64,000 nt of DNA from Antedon mediterranea (lineage: Eukaryota; Echinodermata; Crinoidea; Comatulida; Antedonidae): positions 22,773,070 to 22,837,069 of the forward strand of contig NC_092671.1 of assembly GCF_964355755.1 (NCBI RefSeq). The letters are read 5' to 3'. Shown in pieces: positions 1 to 11,724 of the stretch; position 1 is the stretch's first letter; each line of letters starts with the position of its first letter. The notes below the pieces were generated by a model. It was given only the letters and a program-made list of their open reading frames with translations. It made no database searches and was not told the DNA's origin. Made by a program: the position numbers and the translations under genes.

Positions 1-1275
1 TATTGGAACATTTATAGAAAAGATAACGTTATGACGCACCATACATACTGTACATCTTGGTCTAATAAATAATCATGCAAGGTCTTCGATGCCATTCTAA
101 AACATTTAAAAAACAATGTATGATGGTATGAGAATCAAGTGGCCTCAAACTGCAATAGGCATAGGGCCTATTCGGCACCGAAGAAATTGCATCCGCACCT
201 AGGAAGTTGTTGCTTACGCGTCGTGGGTCTTTTGCAGGTATGTATGACTATTATGAAATGGAGTGGGTATGCTAGCTGGCCTAACATGCCTATACTATAG
301 TACACCCCCCACTCACCCCCGCCCGGAAAATGGCAACAAAAGTACCCACCACTATGCCTACTGTAGGCCGGGTATGTCCAGAGGGACCTCCCCCTAGCTA
401 GAGTATACTATTAGCCATGGCCTAGCCTACTATCCCCGGGCCCTACTCACTACTACTAGCCTAGATACTGTACTTCCAGGCCTAGGCGGCTTGTAGTTAG
501 CGGGTGGGGGATAGCCTATGCTAGCCAAAGTAAGACCTAACATTTGGGTACGACGCCCGAATTCGCCGGGTTGGCAATGAAATGGGTAGTAGTTGGTTCG
601 GGTACGAATTGACCAGCACCCTTCAAATTCAGGCCTAGTTGGGCCTAGAGAGTGTGTGACGCAGCAGGCTAAGCCCCCACCTGCCACGAACTATTTTACG
701 TCACTTTTTTTACCTATAAAAATGTGATCCTTTACCAAAAAATATACTAGATATATAAGTTAAAAATGTAAGCGTGGAATTTTGAATTTGTTGTGTAAAT
801 ATTTAAAAAAAAATTTAATATTACATAAACTCCGTACACAAAATCCGTCTGCTAACTGGTAGCTGTCTGACGTCAGCAGCGCTCTAAATGCGATTGTATT
901 ATAACATGCAAGAGCAATATCATCATGCATGTACTTGTGACCAATGACAGACAGTATCCATGTACATGCTTGACAACTGCACAACGGTGAACCATATACA
1001 TGGTAACAGTTACAGAATCGGGTGAATTTATTCCCCTGTCTGATCGGATGATTCTTGCTGGTGCACAAATAACCATGGAATAACAAAGAATCTACGAAGA
1101 GCATTTATTAAACTTGAAGACGACATCGATTCTAATACTTCGATGTGTACAGCCCTTATAATAATAATAATAATAATAAATAATATATTTATACAGGATA
1201 AAACAATCAGATAACAGTGTATCTGTTTTACATTGTGGTCCTGTCTTAATCAAAATATACAAAAGAGAAACTTCA
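1..1275. other. unassigned leading region
   Basis: No supported gene is present. Short C-rich and G-rich patches and TAGGCCTA-like palindromes occur up to about 700, and a (TAA)n microsatellite lies at 1157-1185. Short open frames here show no family signature. Confidence 0.5.
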
Positions 1276-1827
1276 TTAAAGATGTATTGTCCCTTAATAC
1301 ACAAAAAAATGAAGGTCAAAATATTCTAAATTTAAATTGGCCATATCAAAGTAATATTAAAGTTTTTCACCTTAAGTCGAAAATTCGAGCCAAAACAACA
1401 ATTTTACGTAATTAACAGCTAAATTAATTTGATTACATTTCGTCTGGATAATCGTCCCGAAAGAAAGTAAACAAAGATTTCAAACCATGCATATACATGC
1501 ATGATGCTAATTAGGATTGTTTACAACTCGTCACGGATGAGAAGGTGTTTCCACACATATCTCAAGGACGTTTTATGATTATGCCTACAGAGTAGCCAAA
1601 TAAGCGCGTTGCATTATGAGAAATGTTTTGATATAAAACTTTGACTGGAAGTCAAAGTTATTTTTTTAACCAAAAAACGTCTGTATTTCAGTTATATGAT
1701 TTTTTTTCCAACTCATTTTTTGTGAAAAATAATAACTATTATGATACTTCAAAATGACCCACTTTTTTTCGAAATCTTTTTTTTTTTTTTTTTTTTGAAA
1801 TTTGACAAAGTGACAATACATCTTTAA
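1276..1827. mobile_element. MITE-like element with 16-bp perfect inverted ends and TTAA
   Basis: TTAAAGATGTATTGTC at 1276-1291 is exactly inverted at 1812-1827. The ends begin with TTAA, the target used by piggyBac and Kolobok transposons, so a non-autonomous member of a TTAA-targeting family is plausible. The interior is AT-rich with a T tract at 1778-1796 and a small palindrome near 1640-1662 (ACTTTGAC/GTCAAAGT). No transposase is encoded. It abuts the 3' end of the non-LTR element at 1830. Confidence 0.7.
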
Positions 1828-1829
1828 AT

Positions 1830-3322
1830 ATAATACATGTCAGTTTTTATGAAAAGAAATGAGATTTGTATCTAGCCTTAAAGGACGTAATTGTTGGTGC
1901 CGATTTAATATTAATTGGTAAATTGTTCCATATTTTTGCGCCTGCAACTTTAAAGGACGAATTCATTTTACTAAGGGTGTATTTAGGTATTGTTACATTC
2001 AAATTTTCTACTCCACGTGTTAAGTGGGTGTGAATATCGCGAATCAATTCAATTTCATTTACTAATCTAATTGGTGCAAGGCCGTAAACACATTTATACA
2101 TTAGACATGCTAGGGAGAAATCTCGTTTCTCTTCAAGAGTTTGCCACGATAGGTTCTGGATGATGTTGTCACCCTTTACACTAATATAATCGAAGTTGTT
2201 AGTTACAATTCGAGCAGCTCTTTTTTGATGTCGCTTTAAAATATTTTTGTTTAACTCTGTCGTATTTCCCCAGACTGTTATAGCATAATCACTACAAGGC
2301 TGAATTGTACTTATATATAGAGTTTCAAGTAACGGTTTACTTAAACTACTAGCCATTTTACCTAGCATTGTTATTTTATATCCAATATTTTTACTAATAC
2401 ATTGAGTATTTTGTTTCCAAGTTAACATTTCATCGATTACGACTCCCAGATACCTTATACTATCAACTTGTTCTAATTTACTGGTTCCAATTTGTATATT
2501 TAAATCATTACTGTCAGCTGTATGATTGTTTCTTAGTAACATAACCTTTGTTTTTTCAGAATTTATAGAGAGGTGGTTGTCATCATACCATTTACCAATG
2601 TTATCAATAATTATTTGTAATGAATCATTTACTATCTTAGCAGTATCACCCGAGGTGTAAACGACAACATCATCAGCAAAAACGCTGCAAGTTCCATTTA
2701 CTATAGACTGCGAAATATCATTTATGAAAATGAGAAACAAGATGGGTCCCAGGACACTTCCTTGTGGAACACCAATATTGATTTCTTTAAGTGTAGATTT
2801 GTTATTGTTACAGTATACAAACTGTTTTCTGTTTTTTAAGTAATTACTAAACCAGTAAACAACATTTTCATGGAAACCATATTTGTAAAGCTTAAATAAC
2901 AATATTGAGTGATCTATCGTGTCAAAGCACTTGGATATATCTAAGAAACAAGCGCCGACGACCTCGGAGTCATTAAAACTTTCTAACCAATCATCAACTA
3001 CTCTGTGCAAGCATGTTACAGTAGAATGGTTTTTCAAAAAGGCAAATTGATCAATGTTAATTAAATCAAACAAACTAAGAAAAGAAATGATTTGTTCCTG
3101 AACCACTCTCTCTATAATCTTTGCGATATGAGCAACGACAGATATTGCTCATACTGTCTTTACTACCCTTTCCTTTATATATAGGAGTTGTCCTTGCTAC
3201 TTTCCAATCAGCTGGGACAAGACCAGACATGAGAGAGAGATTCACAATATGACACAATGGATAAGCAAAGTACGGAGCTGCTAACCTTAACAATTTACTA
3301 TCAAAATCAAGAACTGGCAAAT
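1830..3322 (-). pseudogene. 5'-truncated CR1/Jockey-type non-LTR retrotransposon (reverse transcriptase)
   Basis: A 419-codon open frame (3106-1847, minus) encodes most of a reverse transcriptase. FLDISKCFDTIDHSIL is the block-3 aspartate motif, GVPQGSVLGPILF the block-4 motif, and FADDVVVY contains the catalytic aspartates. A thumb and C-terminal region with YLGVVID and WNNLP follow. The start of the domain (SLMSGLVPADWK, TPIYKGKG) lies in an overlapping frame at 3320-3150, so one frameshift near 3130-3150 breaks the gene. The endonuclease is absent, consistent with 5' truncation during target-primed reverse transcription. The protein resembles the CR1/L2/Jockey group; the clade is not resolved. 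The upstream junction lies inside the BEL/Pao integrase. Confidence 0.88.
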
Positions 3323-4848
3323 TTTTTGACGTAAGACGGGCAAACATAACTGCTCATCGTTTGCTGTCGGCACTGCCACCTCTGGTCCCGCGTGTTATCA
3401 CATTCCACGGACCAAATACATCTATGCCTACACTGATGGAAGTGATGGCGTGATGCGGTCTAATGGTAAGTCAGCCATCTTCTGTGTCGCAGTTTTACCT
3501 CTAAATCTGCAGGCTATACACATTTGTATATCATTGCTGAAACAAGCCGTTAGCCCAATATCCACCGGATCGTATTGCTCCTTCAGTTATGTGACGACCT
3601 TGATGGGCCACTCTGCGATGATGATATCTAGCAATCAAGGTTGCGACATGATTATCCGCTGGTAGAATTACTGGATGTTTTTGGTTGTAATCTATCTCTA
3701 GATTTTCAGAGCGCCCTCCGATTCTAAGTAGCCCGTCGTCTCCCAAGATAGGATCTAACTTTTGGTAATGGACGTCTCGTTTTTAGACAAGCAATTTCAT
3801 CTAGGTACGTCTCTTCTTGAACCGCCTGCACCACAACGATTCTGGCTGCGTTAATCTCATCTACTGTAGTGTTATCTGGGAAGTAAACGTTCCCCATCCG
3901 TTGTTATTTTTCAACTTGAACGAAGCTGCCACCTTCTTAAGTTTTGCTATCACGAGTAACAGTCTTTGCCAATCAGAAAAACGTTTAAAACGCGAGTTGC
4001 CAAGTCGTGGCTCGACGCTATGTGTTGACATTTTGGTGACAGTGGGTCTCACTTCGTCATTTTCATCCGGATCTATCAAGTCAAATGTGATTTCAGGAAT
4101 TGCCCGGCAGTCTGGACAATGATTGGGCCATCGAACCAGTTGCTGCAAAAGTAGAGCGTCTGGGGCAGTTGGCCTTGATGCAAAGTCAGCAGGATTGCTC
4201 TCGGTTGCCATTGACTTGGAGATGTTGATTTTGTAATCCGGTTGATTCTATTTGCTACATAAACATACAAACGTCGTGTCTTATTATTTATGTAACAAAG
4301 CACTACACGACTGTCTGTATAAAATTTCACCGTATCAAAGCGGATGTCCATTTCATCTTTTATAAGTTCGAAAATTTCAGTCGCTAATACCGGAGCACAA
4401 AATTGTTGGAACTGTGTAAGCTGGTTTGGGAGCTACCTTGCTTTTGGATAAAACGATCCCATTGTGACGGCCTACTTCGTTGGTCACAGTAAGATAGGCG
4501 ACAGCTCCGATAGCTTGAGTTTACGCATCTGAGAAAATACTCAACTCTTTTCTCGTAACCAGTTTTACCGAAGATCGTACATAACATCTTGGTACCTTGA
4601 GATTTTCTAGGTGGGCTAGTGACTGTTTCCAACTGTTCTGGATTAAGAGGAGCGTCCCAATCGACAGTTCCGGAGCTTAATTTTCTTACAAGGATTTCCC
4701 CTTGTAGTGTGATTGGTGATACAAGACCCAATGTGTCAAATAGGCTGTTGACCACAGACAAAACACCTCATGTAGTGTATTCATCATTCTTTTGTGCTGA
4801 TATCTTGAAGGTGAAGCTGTCTGTTTCCAGGTCCCATGATACAACGAG
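3323..4848 (-). pseudogene. decayed BEL/Pao LTR retrotransposon pol fragment
   Basis: Minus-strand pieces in several frames follow the order of a BEL/Pao polyprotein. At 4848-4384 is the region after the reverse transcriptase (SWDLETDSFTF, then SVVNSLFDTLGLVSPITLQG, the Pao peptidase-A17-like segment). At 4351-4200 is RNase H with FYTDSRVVLCYINN and ANRINRI, continuing into NPADFASRP. At 3746-3531 is the integrase zinc-binding region with RYHHRRVAHQGRH. The start of the integrase core (DVFGPW, then MFARLTSK) ends at about 3323. At least four frameshifts, together with loss of the ends and of gag, show a dead copy. Its downstream part is cut by the non-LTR insertion and its upstream end by the dispersed repeat starting near 4850. 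Confidence 0.85.
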
Positions 4849-4849
4849 A

Positions 4850-5235
4850 CGGGGGATGTAGCCTCCTCGTCGGGGAGTCCTCCCCCCCCCCCCACCTCGA
4901 GGAACGCGAGTACTTTTCGTCGGGGAATATAATATACAGTAAAAATCATTGGCGTTCACTTCGTAGCTTCAGCGCCTAGAAAACCGCGACGTTCCACTTT
5001 TTTTAGTACGTACGTCGGAGGGCTATTACACTTTATATGCATGTATTACTAACAAACAATAGGTACGTACTTGTCTGGCAGTGTCCCTTTGTACGAATCG
5101 TTTAACATTTGGCGTGATATCGTGTTCCATCCAGGAACCAGAAAGTGTACTGTAGTTTCCAGGTGAACTTTACCGAAGCGTTACGTCGTGTACTGTGTAT
5201 CGACGTACGCTATACAGCAAAGGGGTACGAATTTA
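4850..5235 (+). repeat. dispersed repeat A, copy 1
   Basis: The segment from CTCGTCGGGGAG through GAACGCGAGTACTTTTCG, CGTTCACTTCGTAGCTTCAG, TGTCCCTTTGTACGAATCG and TTACGTCGTGTACTGTG recurs in the same order and strand at 63567-63957 with scattered substitutions and small indels. This copy has lost the hAT-like left end that the second copy keeps, and it joins the BEL/Pao fragment directly. Confidence 0.85.
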
Positions 5236-5529
5236 ATTAATTTACAATTAACCCTTTGTACCGTGGGGTACCTAAAATAGACGTTTCACTGTAGGCTCGC
5301 CTACATTACTAAACAAAAACCATGCCATTTTGCGTTTAGCCAACATCTTATTGTAATAGCAAGTTATTACATTTCCAATGTCCTGTATGTCATGAACTGC
5401 TCCTCGTACATCGAAATTCCAGATTCATATCTGGGAAATAAACTGATTTCCCCTACGCTTGCGGACGCATTCCCTTCCAAATAAAAGGTAAAAAGGTCAC
5501 TTTTTTAGGCCTCTATGCCTGAATTTTTT
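5236..5529. other. unassigned spacer
   Basis: AT-rich sequence with no coding signature and no match noticed elsewhere in the window. Confidence 0.4.
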
Positions 5530-5968
5530 AAGTGTAAGTGTAGTTTTTGAAGACTTGTAGCTCTAGTTTTCAAAATTGTCTTAGCTCAACCATCCAAATT
5601 ATAGAGCTGGTCATGGATACTTATATATTTCATTTCATATTTCAATGTACAATGTACAATATACAGTTGGTGAATTGTCTGGGAACCTAGAGCTCTCTTT
5701 TTTTTTCCAATTTTGTTTATATACATGGTAGGGCTGGTTCTGGAGACGTACCGGTATATTTTGTTTTATGATTCAAAGTATAATAAGTTAAATTTCCGGG
5801 ATCTAGCAACTCAATTTTTCAAAATGTTCTTAGCTCCACCGCAACCATGGTGGGCTGGTCCTGTAGACCTATAGTTTCGTTTCATATTTCAATGTTTTGC
5901 AGGGACCTAGCAGCTCTATTTTTCACAATTTTTTTAGATTTACCCAACCATCCATGGCGGGCTGGTCC
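5530..5968. repeat. degenerate tandem repeat, about 140-bp unit, interrupted by an insertion
   Basis: Units share CCTAGCAGCTCTATTTTTC, TTCTTAGCTCCACC, CCATGGTGGGCTGGTCC and TTTCGTTTCATATTTCAATG-like words. The array resumes at 7047-7140 (GGGCTGGTCC, TTTCGTTTCAT, CCTAGCAGTTCTATTTT) after the element at 5969-7046, which shows that it was a single array before the insertion. Confidence 0.75.
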
Positions 5969-7046
5969 GGGTGTCACGAAACCTAAGACCACGAAAGCTC
6001 AGACCCCCTAAGACCTAAGATCACGAAAGCTAAGACCCAACACCTAAGATTACAAATACTAAGATATACTACAGATTAAAAACAATACTTGTTTATCCAT
6101 AAATAATTTTAAACACAGTAGGTTTCATTTATTACCATAAATATAATTTAATACTACCGCAAAACATAGATAAACTCACATTATTTTCGCCCGTTGAGTA
6201 AATGTATATTTTTTCTTTACAACAAACAAACTTGACGGGTTGTTTGTTGGTATATATTTACTCCATTGTGTTGGTTCAGAGGATGTTTTTCTTACGCACC
6301 TGCCTTTCTTGTATTTTGACTCCAAATTTGTTGACTAACTTTATCCTGAACACCACACTTTAAAATTAGGACGTATAAGTACTTTCAGAAGGAGAAACAC
6401 ATAATAACAAATAAATAAATCCTTTAAATTGATGATTTTACAGATGTGTTTCTTTGTATACTGTAATGTAACTCCTCGAGCTCCCACCATGCTCAATGTT
6501 TTTGTTTCTATGGAGCGCCAAAAGAGCAACAATAATAGTACAAGCATAAAAACAGAAAGAAAACGAAACAAAAAAACTTATCATGATTTTTAAATTAAAA
6601 TTTATTTGCCAGTATATATTTCTTCGTACTTGCATGATTATGCTATTATCATTACAATTTTAATTTTACATTGTTCCATCCACACTGTAGATGGACTCCA
6701 CAGAGTTTTCAGCCCTCTATATAATTTTTGCTCTTTTGACGTTCCATAGAAACAAAAACATTGAACATGGGGTAGGCCTACTGTAGTACTGTATGCTAGT
6801 CATTTTGTGTGCGAGAAAAACGTCTGTAAAATCATCAATATTAAAATGTATTTGTTAATTTTTATGTGATTCTTTTTCATGAAAGTGCCAATTCTAAGGT
6901 GTGGTATTCAGAATAAATGTTGGGAGTTAAAATACAAGGCAGGTGCGAAAGATAAATATTTGTAATCTTAGGTCTTGGGTCTTAGCTTTCGTGATCTTAG
7001 ATCTTAGGGGGTCTTCGCTTTCGTGGTCTTAGGTTTCGTGACACCC
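5969..7046. mobile_element. foldback/Mutator-like non-autonomous element, 10-bp target duplication
   Basis: The ends start GGGTGTCACGAAACC and form an inverted repeat of about 95 bp built from the words CTAAGACC and CACGAAAGCT. The element is flanked by a perfect direct repeat GGGCTGGTCC (5959-5968 and 7047-7056). The interior is also palindromic: TTTTTGTTTCTATGGA at about 6500 is inverted near 6740-6760, and GATGATTTTACAGA near 6435 is inverted near 6825. The whole 1.08 kb can thus fold on itself. Nine- to ten-bp duplications with long inverted ends are known for Mutator-like and foldback elements; the family assignment is inference. It encodes no protein. Confidence 0.82.
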
Positions 7047-7056
7047 GGGCTGGTCC

Positions 7057-7370
7057 TTATATAATTTCGTTTCATTTATCAATATGGGCCTATATAAGTG
7101 CAATTTCCAGGTACCTAGCAGTTCTATTTTACTTTTTTTTTTTCAGGTAAAATAACTATTATGTGACAATAAAATGACACATTCAAAAACATTTGAAATA
7201 AAAAATATTTTTCAATAAGCGAGCAGCGTTTTTTGTAAGAAATATTTCTTGTTTATATTTGTATTTTAAAATAATGTATATAGTCTGTATATAGGGTATA
7301 GTGCAGTGCAGCTCAGGTTTCGAAATGAAATGTACCGCAGAACTGGCACAATATATAGGCTGAGCCAGGT
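7057..7370. other. tail of tandem repeat then unassigned sequence
   Basis: Up to about 7140 this continues the 140-bp tandem repeat. The remainder is AT-rich. GCGTTTTTTGTAAGAAATAT at about 7228 recurs near 15373, indicating a further dispersed repeat edge. Confidence 0.45.
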
Positions 7371-7379
7371 ATGCGGGAC

Positions 7380-8308
7380 GCGATTTTTTTTTTCGTACAT
7401 AAGTTGGAGACCCCCTCATGAAACGTCACAAAATAAACATGAATAATTCATCAGTTAAATTTTCTTGTTCCGTGTGCACCCAAGCGACAAGAAGTGATTA
7501 CACAAGTGCGGTACGATTCTAGGCCTATCTCCGCTGTTGTTGTTGCGGCGTGCGATTTCATAGAAGAATAGCGGCGTTTTGTGTGGATTGTCGAAATAAT
7601 CAGCCTTTAGTTTATGGTGTTTTTAATATAATTTATTACTAAAGAATTACGTGTTAAAATTATAGTTTCTATTAATACTATGGCACAATACTATTAGGCC
7701 TAATTATTAGTCTCTAAACCCATGTCTATTCTAGTAGTAGCTGTGTGGGTGTGTGTGACGTGTGTGTGTTAGGTATGACCAAAGATAGTGTAACTATCCG
7801 AGTAATAAGTCAGCAAAATTAAACAATAATCATTACACAAAAATACATTTTTTATTCTCGTGGGTCAAATCTTCCCATCTCATGTGTTCATATACGCGCA
7901 TTTTTAAAGTTCCTTTGAGTACATGCATATTGTTTAATAATAAAATAGCAGAATTAAAAAAATACAGTACACAAATTATACACATACATTCTTTATTCTT
8001 GTGGGTCTAAGCTTTCTTTGGGCTATGTCCAATGAATTGCTACTTAGTTTAATGTCTTGCCTAGCTGTCGATTAGCCTCGACTCGACACATTTTGTGTGA
8101 AGAAGAGTGCGCGAAGGCAATCACGTGAATTGACTTAGAATCCTAGGCCTACTGTAGAAAGTATCGTATCGCAGTTGTGTAATCACTTCTTGTTGCTATA
8201 CGCTTGGGTGCACACGGAACAAGAAAATTTAACTGATGAATTATTCATGTTTATTTTGTGACGTTTCATGAGGGGGGTCCCCAACTTATGTATGAAAAAA
8301 AAAATCGC
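7380..8308. mobile_element. long-inverted-end Mutator-like MITE with 9-bp target duplication
   Basis: The ends GCGATTTTTTTTTTC are inverted over about 150 bp (7380-7525 against 8165-8308) and share ACATAAGTTGG, CCTCATGAAACGTCACAAAA and TTCTTGTTCCGTGTGCACCC. The flanks carry a perfect 9-bp repeat ATGCGGGAC (7371-7379 and 8309-8317). The middle is unique AT-rich DNA without coding capacity. Length of ends and size of duplication fit Mutator-like elements. Confidence 0.84.
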
Positions 8309-8317
8309 ATGCGGGAC

Positions 8318-9745
8318 ATGGTACACTGATTATGAACACAAAGGGTGCACAAGCTCAACGAGCGTGCTTTGCAAAATGCTAATATTATTCACAACAAAAA
8401 TGCACCATTTCGAAATAAAGAGTGCTCTACAAAACAACATACTTATATGTATATAGCAGAACGTAGAGGAGCGTAATATCCAATCTGTTGTAATGATTAA
8501 GTTGTAATGTGTTTTACAACAATATATAAACCCCAAAAAAAGTGAGAATAACAATGAAATAGTTATTATTATTATTATTAGAAATAACTGTATTAATCTG
8601 TTGAAGAGGAATTGAATAAATAGTGGTTAACGCCACAAAAGAGAGAGAAAAAAAAAGATATACTGTATATAGGCCTATATTTTTTATTAACTCCTTTTGC
8701 ACTGTAATATTTATAGTAAAATTATGAAGTATAAGTAAATTTGAAGAATGTATCCTGTGTACTGTTGTAGTAGTATTTTTTATTTATTGAATGTTATGTT
8801 TACAAAATAATATACTTTACTACAAATACTATTGCTTTATAATAAAAAAAAATCTATACAACATCATTTTACAAGCTGGACAGGAACATATTGCATTCAT
8901 ATTTTTAATTCTAATGTAAGACGATAATGCAATTTTTAAATAGTTTTACATTTTTAACAGTTTTTTTTATATTTTTAACCTTTTATCTTGTATTTTAATC
9001 TGTTATAATTCTGCACGTTTTAAATTGTTGCAACATTTTTTATGTGTGTTTTTTATTGTTGTTTTAATCTACCAAGCAAAGTGAATTTCCATTTTTATGG
9101 ACAAATACAATTTCTTGAATCTTGGATCTTGACCGAATGCAGCATCATAAATATTTTTCTTGCAATATCCAATCATATTCCAATACCGAGTCTATCATTA
9201 GTTGTCTTCATGAAGTAAGAATGTGACCTCTGTTTCATCAGCTCAACGTCTTTAAATAAATTTTTTTAAACAATGATGTATAAATAAGTTTTGAGTAAAA
9301 GCGTCACAACAGGGCGCTTCGCGTAAGTCAGCGTTTACAAATGGCGGAAATGAGTACTTGTCCAGGGCCGTCGTCGTCGACACTACCTGTTAAATGACGC
9401 CCCCGGTGACCTGAAATGGTACTCTGTCGCACATAAAATTCATGATAAATGGTACCTCTAATTTGAAGAAAAAGACGCTATGATATGTAGCGTGCTACCA
9501 ATAAGTAAAACGATCATACCTTTTCCTCCGGTAAACACACACGTAATTAAAGGACGATAACATGTTGTTGCCGATGATATCATTTACTCAGCATTTTGTT
9601 TTGATTGCGTTCCGTTCAAGTTCAATGCGAACGTACGCAATATTTAACATATCCTGATGATGATACATTATACTTCATAGCCACACATACTGTAGGTAAC
9701 CAAGGCGTTCCATGTTTGACGTATATACACTTCTAGCGAGGCATA
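8318..9745. other. unassigned region with possible non-LTR tail
   Basis: No gene is supported. From about 8900 to 9126 the sequence is T-rich and ends TGGACAAATACAATTTC and then imperfect repeats of CTTGAATC. That resembles the 3' tail of CR1/L2-like retroposons on the plus strand, but no reverse transcriptase remains. A short ATT microsatellite lies at 8562-8580. Confidence 0.35.
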
Positions 9746-9753
9746 CGTAGTAG

Positions 9754-11022
9754 CAGTGGCGTATCCAGGATTTTGAAGTTGGGGGGGGGGGGGGGGGCGG
9801 GAATTGCCAATTTGCCGACAAAATTGGTGTCATTATCTGTACATACACGACGTCTCTGATCAATATGTTCTAGGATTACATAGTCATATTGTCTTATATG
9901 GGATAACGATGCAAAATTAAAATCAAACCAACATTATATGTTAGTATGTTGTATTCATATTACAATAAAGAAAGAATTAGGTAAATCTGATTTGTAGTTT
10001 TCGAAATATAGGGTCTAAAACATCGCCAAAAATGATCGTTTTTAGCCACGAAAGAAGTAAAACAATTTGCGGCCTCAGTCGACAATTCTATTAACTACGC
10101 CGTTTTTGGTTAAAATAATTACATATAATTACGTTTTTTAGTAATTTATTTTATATATCACCATTGGAAATATCAATAAAACATGTTATTAAATGCTTAT
10201 AAAATATATAAAGTTGTTTACTTAACGGAATTCGGACAAATTCATTGCTCTAACTTTGTGTAGTAACGATCAGAGAGATCCATGGTACACGCGCGAGAGA
10301 AAACATTCCGCTGCGGGTGATTCGCATCCACCAATCAAATCAGCTAGAATCCTAAATCATTCAACCGTGAGCAATGCCAATCGCGAGAAAGCTCAGCTTT
10401 GATTGGCTTACGATGACATCATATCACAAAATGGTGGTTTTGTAGTTGAGCCTCACGGAATATTCTGTTCCAAAAATGAAATACATGGATATTTTTTATG
10501 GTATATGACGTGCTTTTTCTTTAAAAATTTTGAATAATAAAGGCCTGATATCGAGAAAAAAACCCGGGTTTTTGGCACTTATAATAATTAATAAATATAT
10601 CTTAGACAAAAAAGCACATGGCATGTGGAACTATATAATCTCTTAGCGTAGGAAGACATACAAATTCCAGGTCATGAGAGGCTCAACTGCATGCAAAAAC
10701 AAGGTTTAAGGGTAAAGTCAAAGACTTTTGAGTAAACAATCTACCGCGTACGGCCGTACGTACGTGCTACACATTTTGTACGTGTTTAGTTAGATGTAAT
10801 GAAAATAAAAAATAGTTGATCTGAAGGGATCAATGATGATATGATATGTAAATAAACAAACACTCAAAAGAATTATGTTTACAGTTCAATTATTGTCAGA
10901 ATAAATAGTTTATTTTTTTTCCCGGCACCTTTGTTTGCCGACGGCCGCGATGATGTGTCGACGGAAACGAAATCAGGGGGGGGGGGCCCCGCCCCCCCCC
11001 CCCCCTACTGGATACGCCACTG
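9754..11022. mobile_element. hAT-like non-autonomous element (1.27 kb)
   Basis: The termini CAGTGGCGTATCCAG (9754-9768) and its inverse (11008-11022) are followed inward by G and C homopolymer runs. The flanks are CGTAGTAG (9746-9753) and CGTAGGAG (11023-11030), an 8-bp target duplication with one mismatch. CAGTGGCG ends with an 8-bp duplication are typical of hAT transposons. The interior includes TGATTGGCTTACGATGACATCA and no transposase. Confidence 0.84.
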
Positions 11023-11052
11023 CGTAGGAGTCTATCCTTTGTACGAATCGTT

Positions 11053-11665
11053 CGTGTCCAGTTCAATTCAATTCAATTCAATTAAAACTTTATTATCCCC
11101 ATGGGGAAACTCTGTTGGCCTTTTCAAAAGTACAGTACATACAAATATAAAATGGATACAGTACATAAAATATAAAATACGATAAAAAAAAAGCCATACA
11201 AAATATACATATAAAATCCTAAAAAGTCGATTTAAAATACTACAAAAAATAAAACTAGCGCATAAAATACGATTATACGATTATATAATGAATGATATTA
11301 TCATTCATTATATAATCGTATAGCGGCAGGGACGAATGAATTGCCATGTCTATTTGTTTTAATTTTTCTTTGAAGGAGTCTGTCACAACGTTGACTTTTG
11401 TTAAATTTATAGTGCAGAGGATGAGCGTGGTCTTTTAAAATAATTTTCAATTTTTTAATTACTAATTCCTTATATAAAACTTCAGGTTGAATTTGTTCAT
11501 AGCCTACTATTCTACTGCCTTGTTTAACTATTTTATTAAGTAAAAGTCTATCTTTAAAACGTGAATTACCATAATAACATATTAGGCAAAAACTAAGTAC
11601 ACTGTTTAAGATAGAAGTATAAAAAAGGTGTAAAATAGTACGGTCAATCAGTTCGCTGTATGAGT
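11053..11665 (-). pseudogene. 3' end of an L2/Rex-like non-LTR retrotransposon
   Basis: A minus-strand open frame (11665-11301) encodes the C-terminal part of a reverse transcriptase: LHLFYTSILNSVLSFCLICYYGN, then LNKIVKQGSRIVG, HPLHYKF and FVPAAIRLYNE, the end seen in CR1/L2/Rex-type proteins. A 3' UTR follows and finishes with CCCCATGGGGATAATAAAG and four copies of AATTG (11070-11053). The catalytic domain is missing, so this is a severely truncated insertion. Flanking pieces match dispersed repeat A (TTTGTACGAATCGTT on one side, GGTATCATGTTACATCCAGG on the other), so it landed inside a copy of that repeat. Confidence 0.8.
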
Positions 11666-11724
11666 ACGATACACGCGTCGGTATCATGTTACATCCAGGG
11701 ACCAAAATTCAATTCATTAGCAAC

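Noticed and set aside
430-1104. 85- and 114-codon minus-strand frames near the window start
   Set aside because: No start context, no domain and no repeat or family support; expected by chance at this length.
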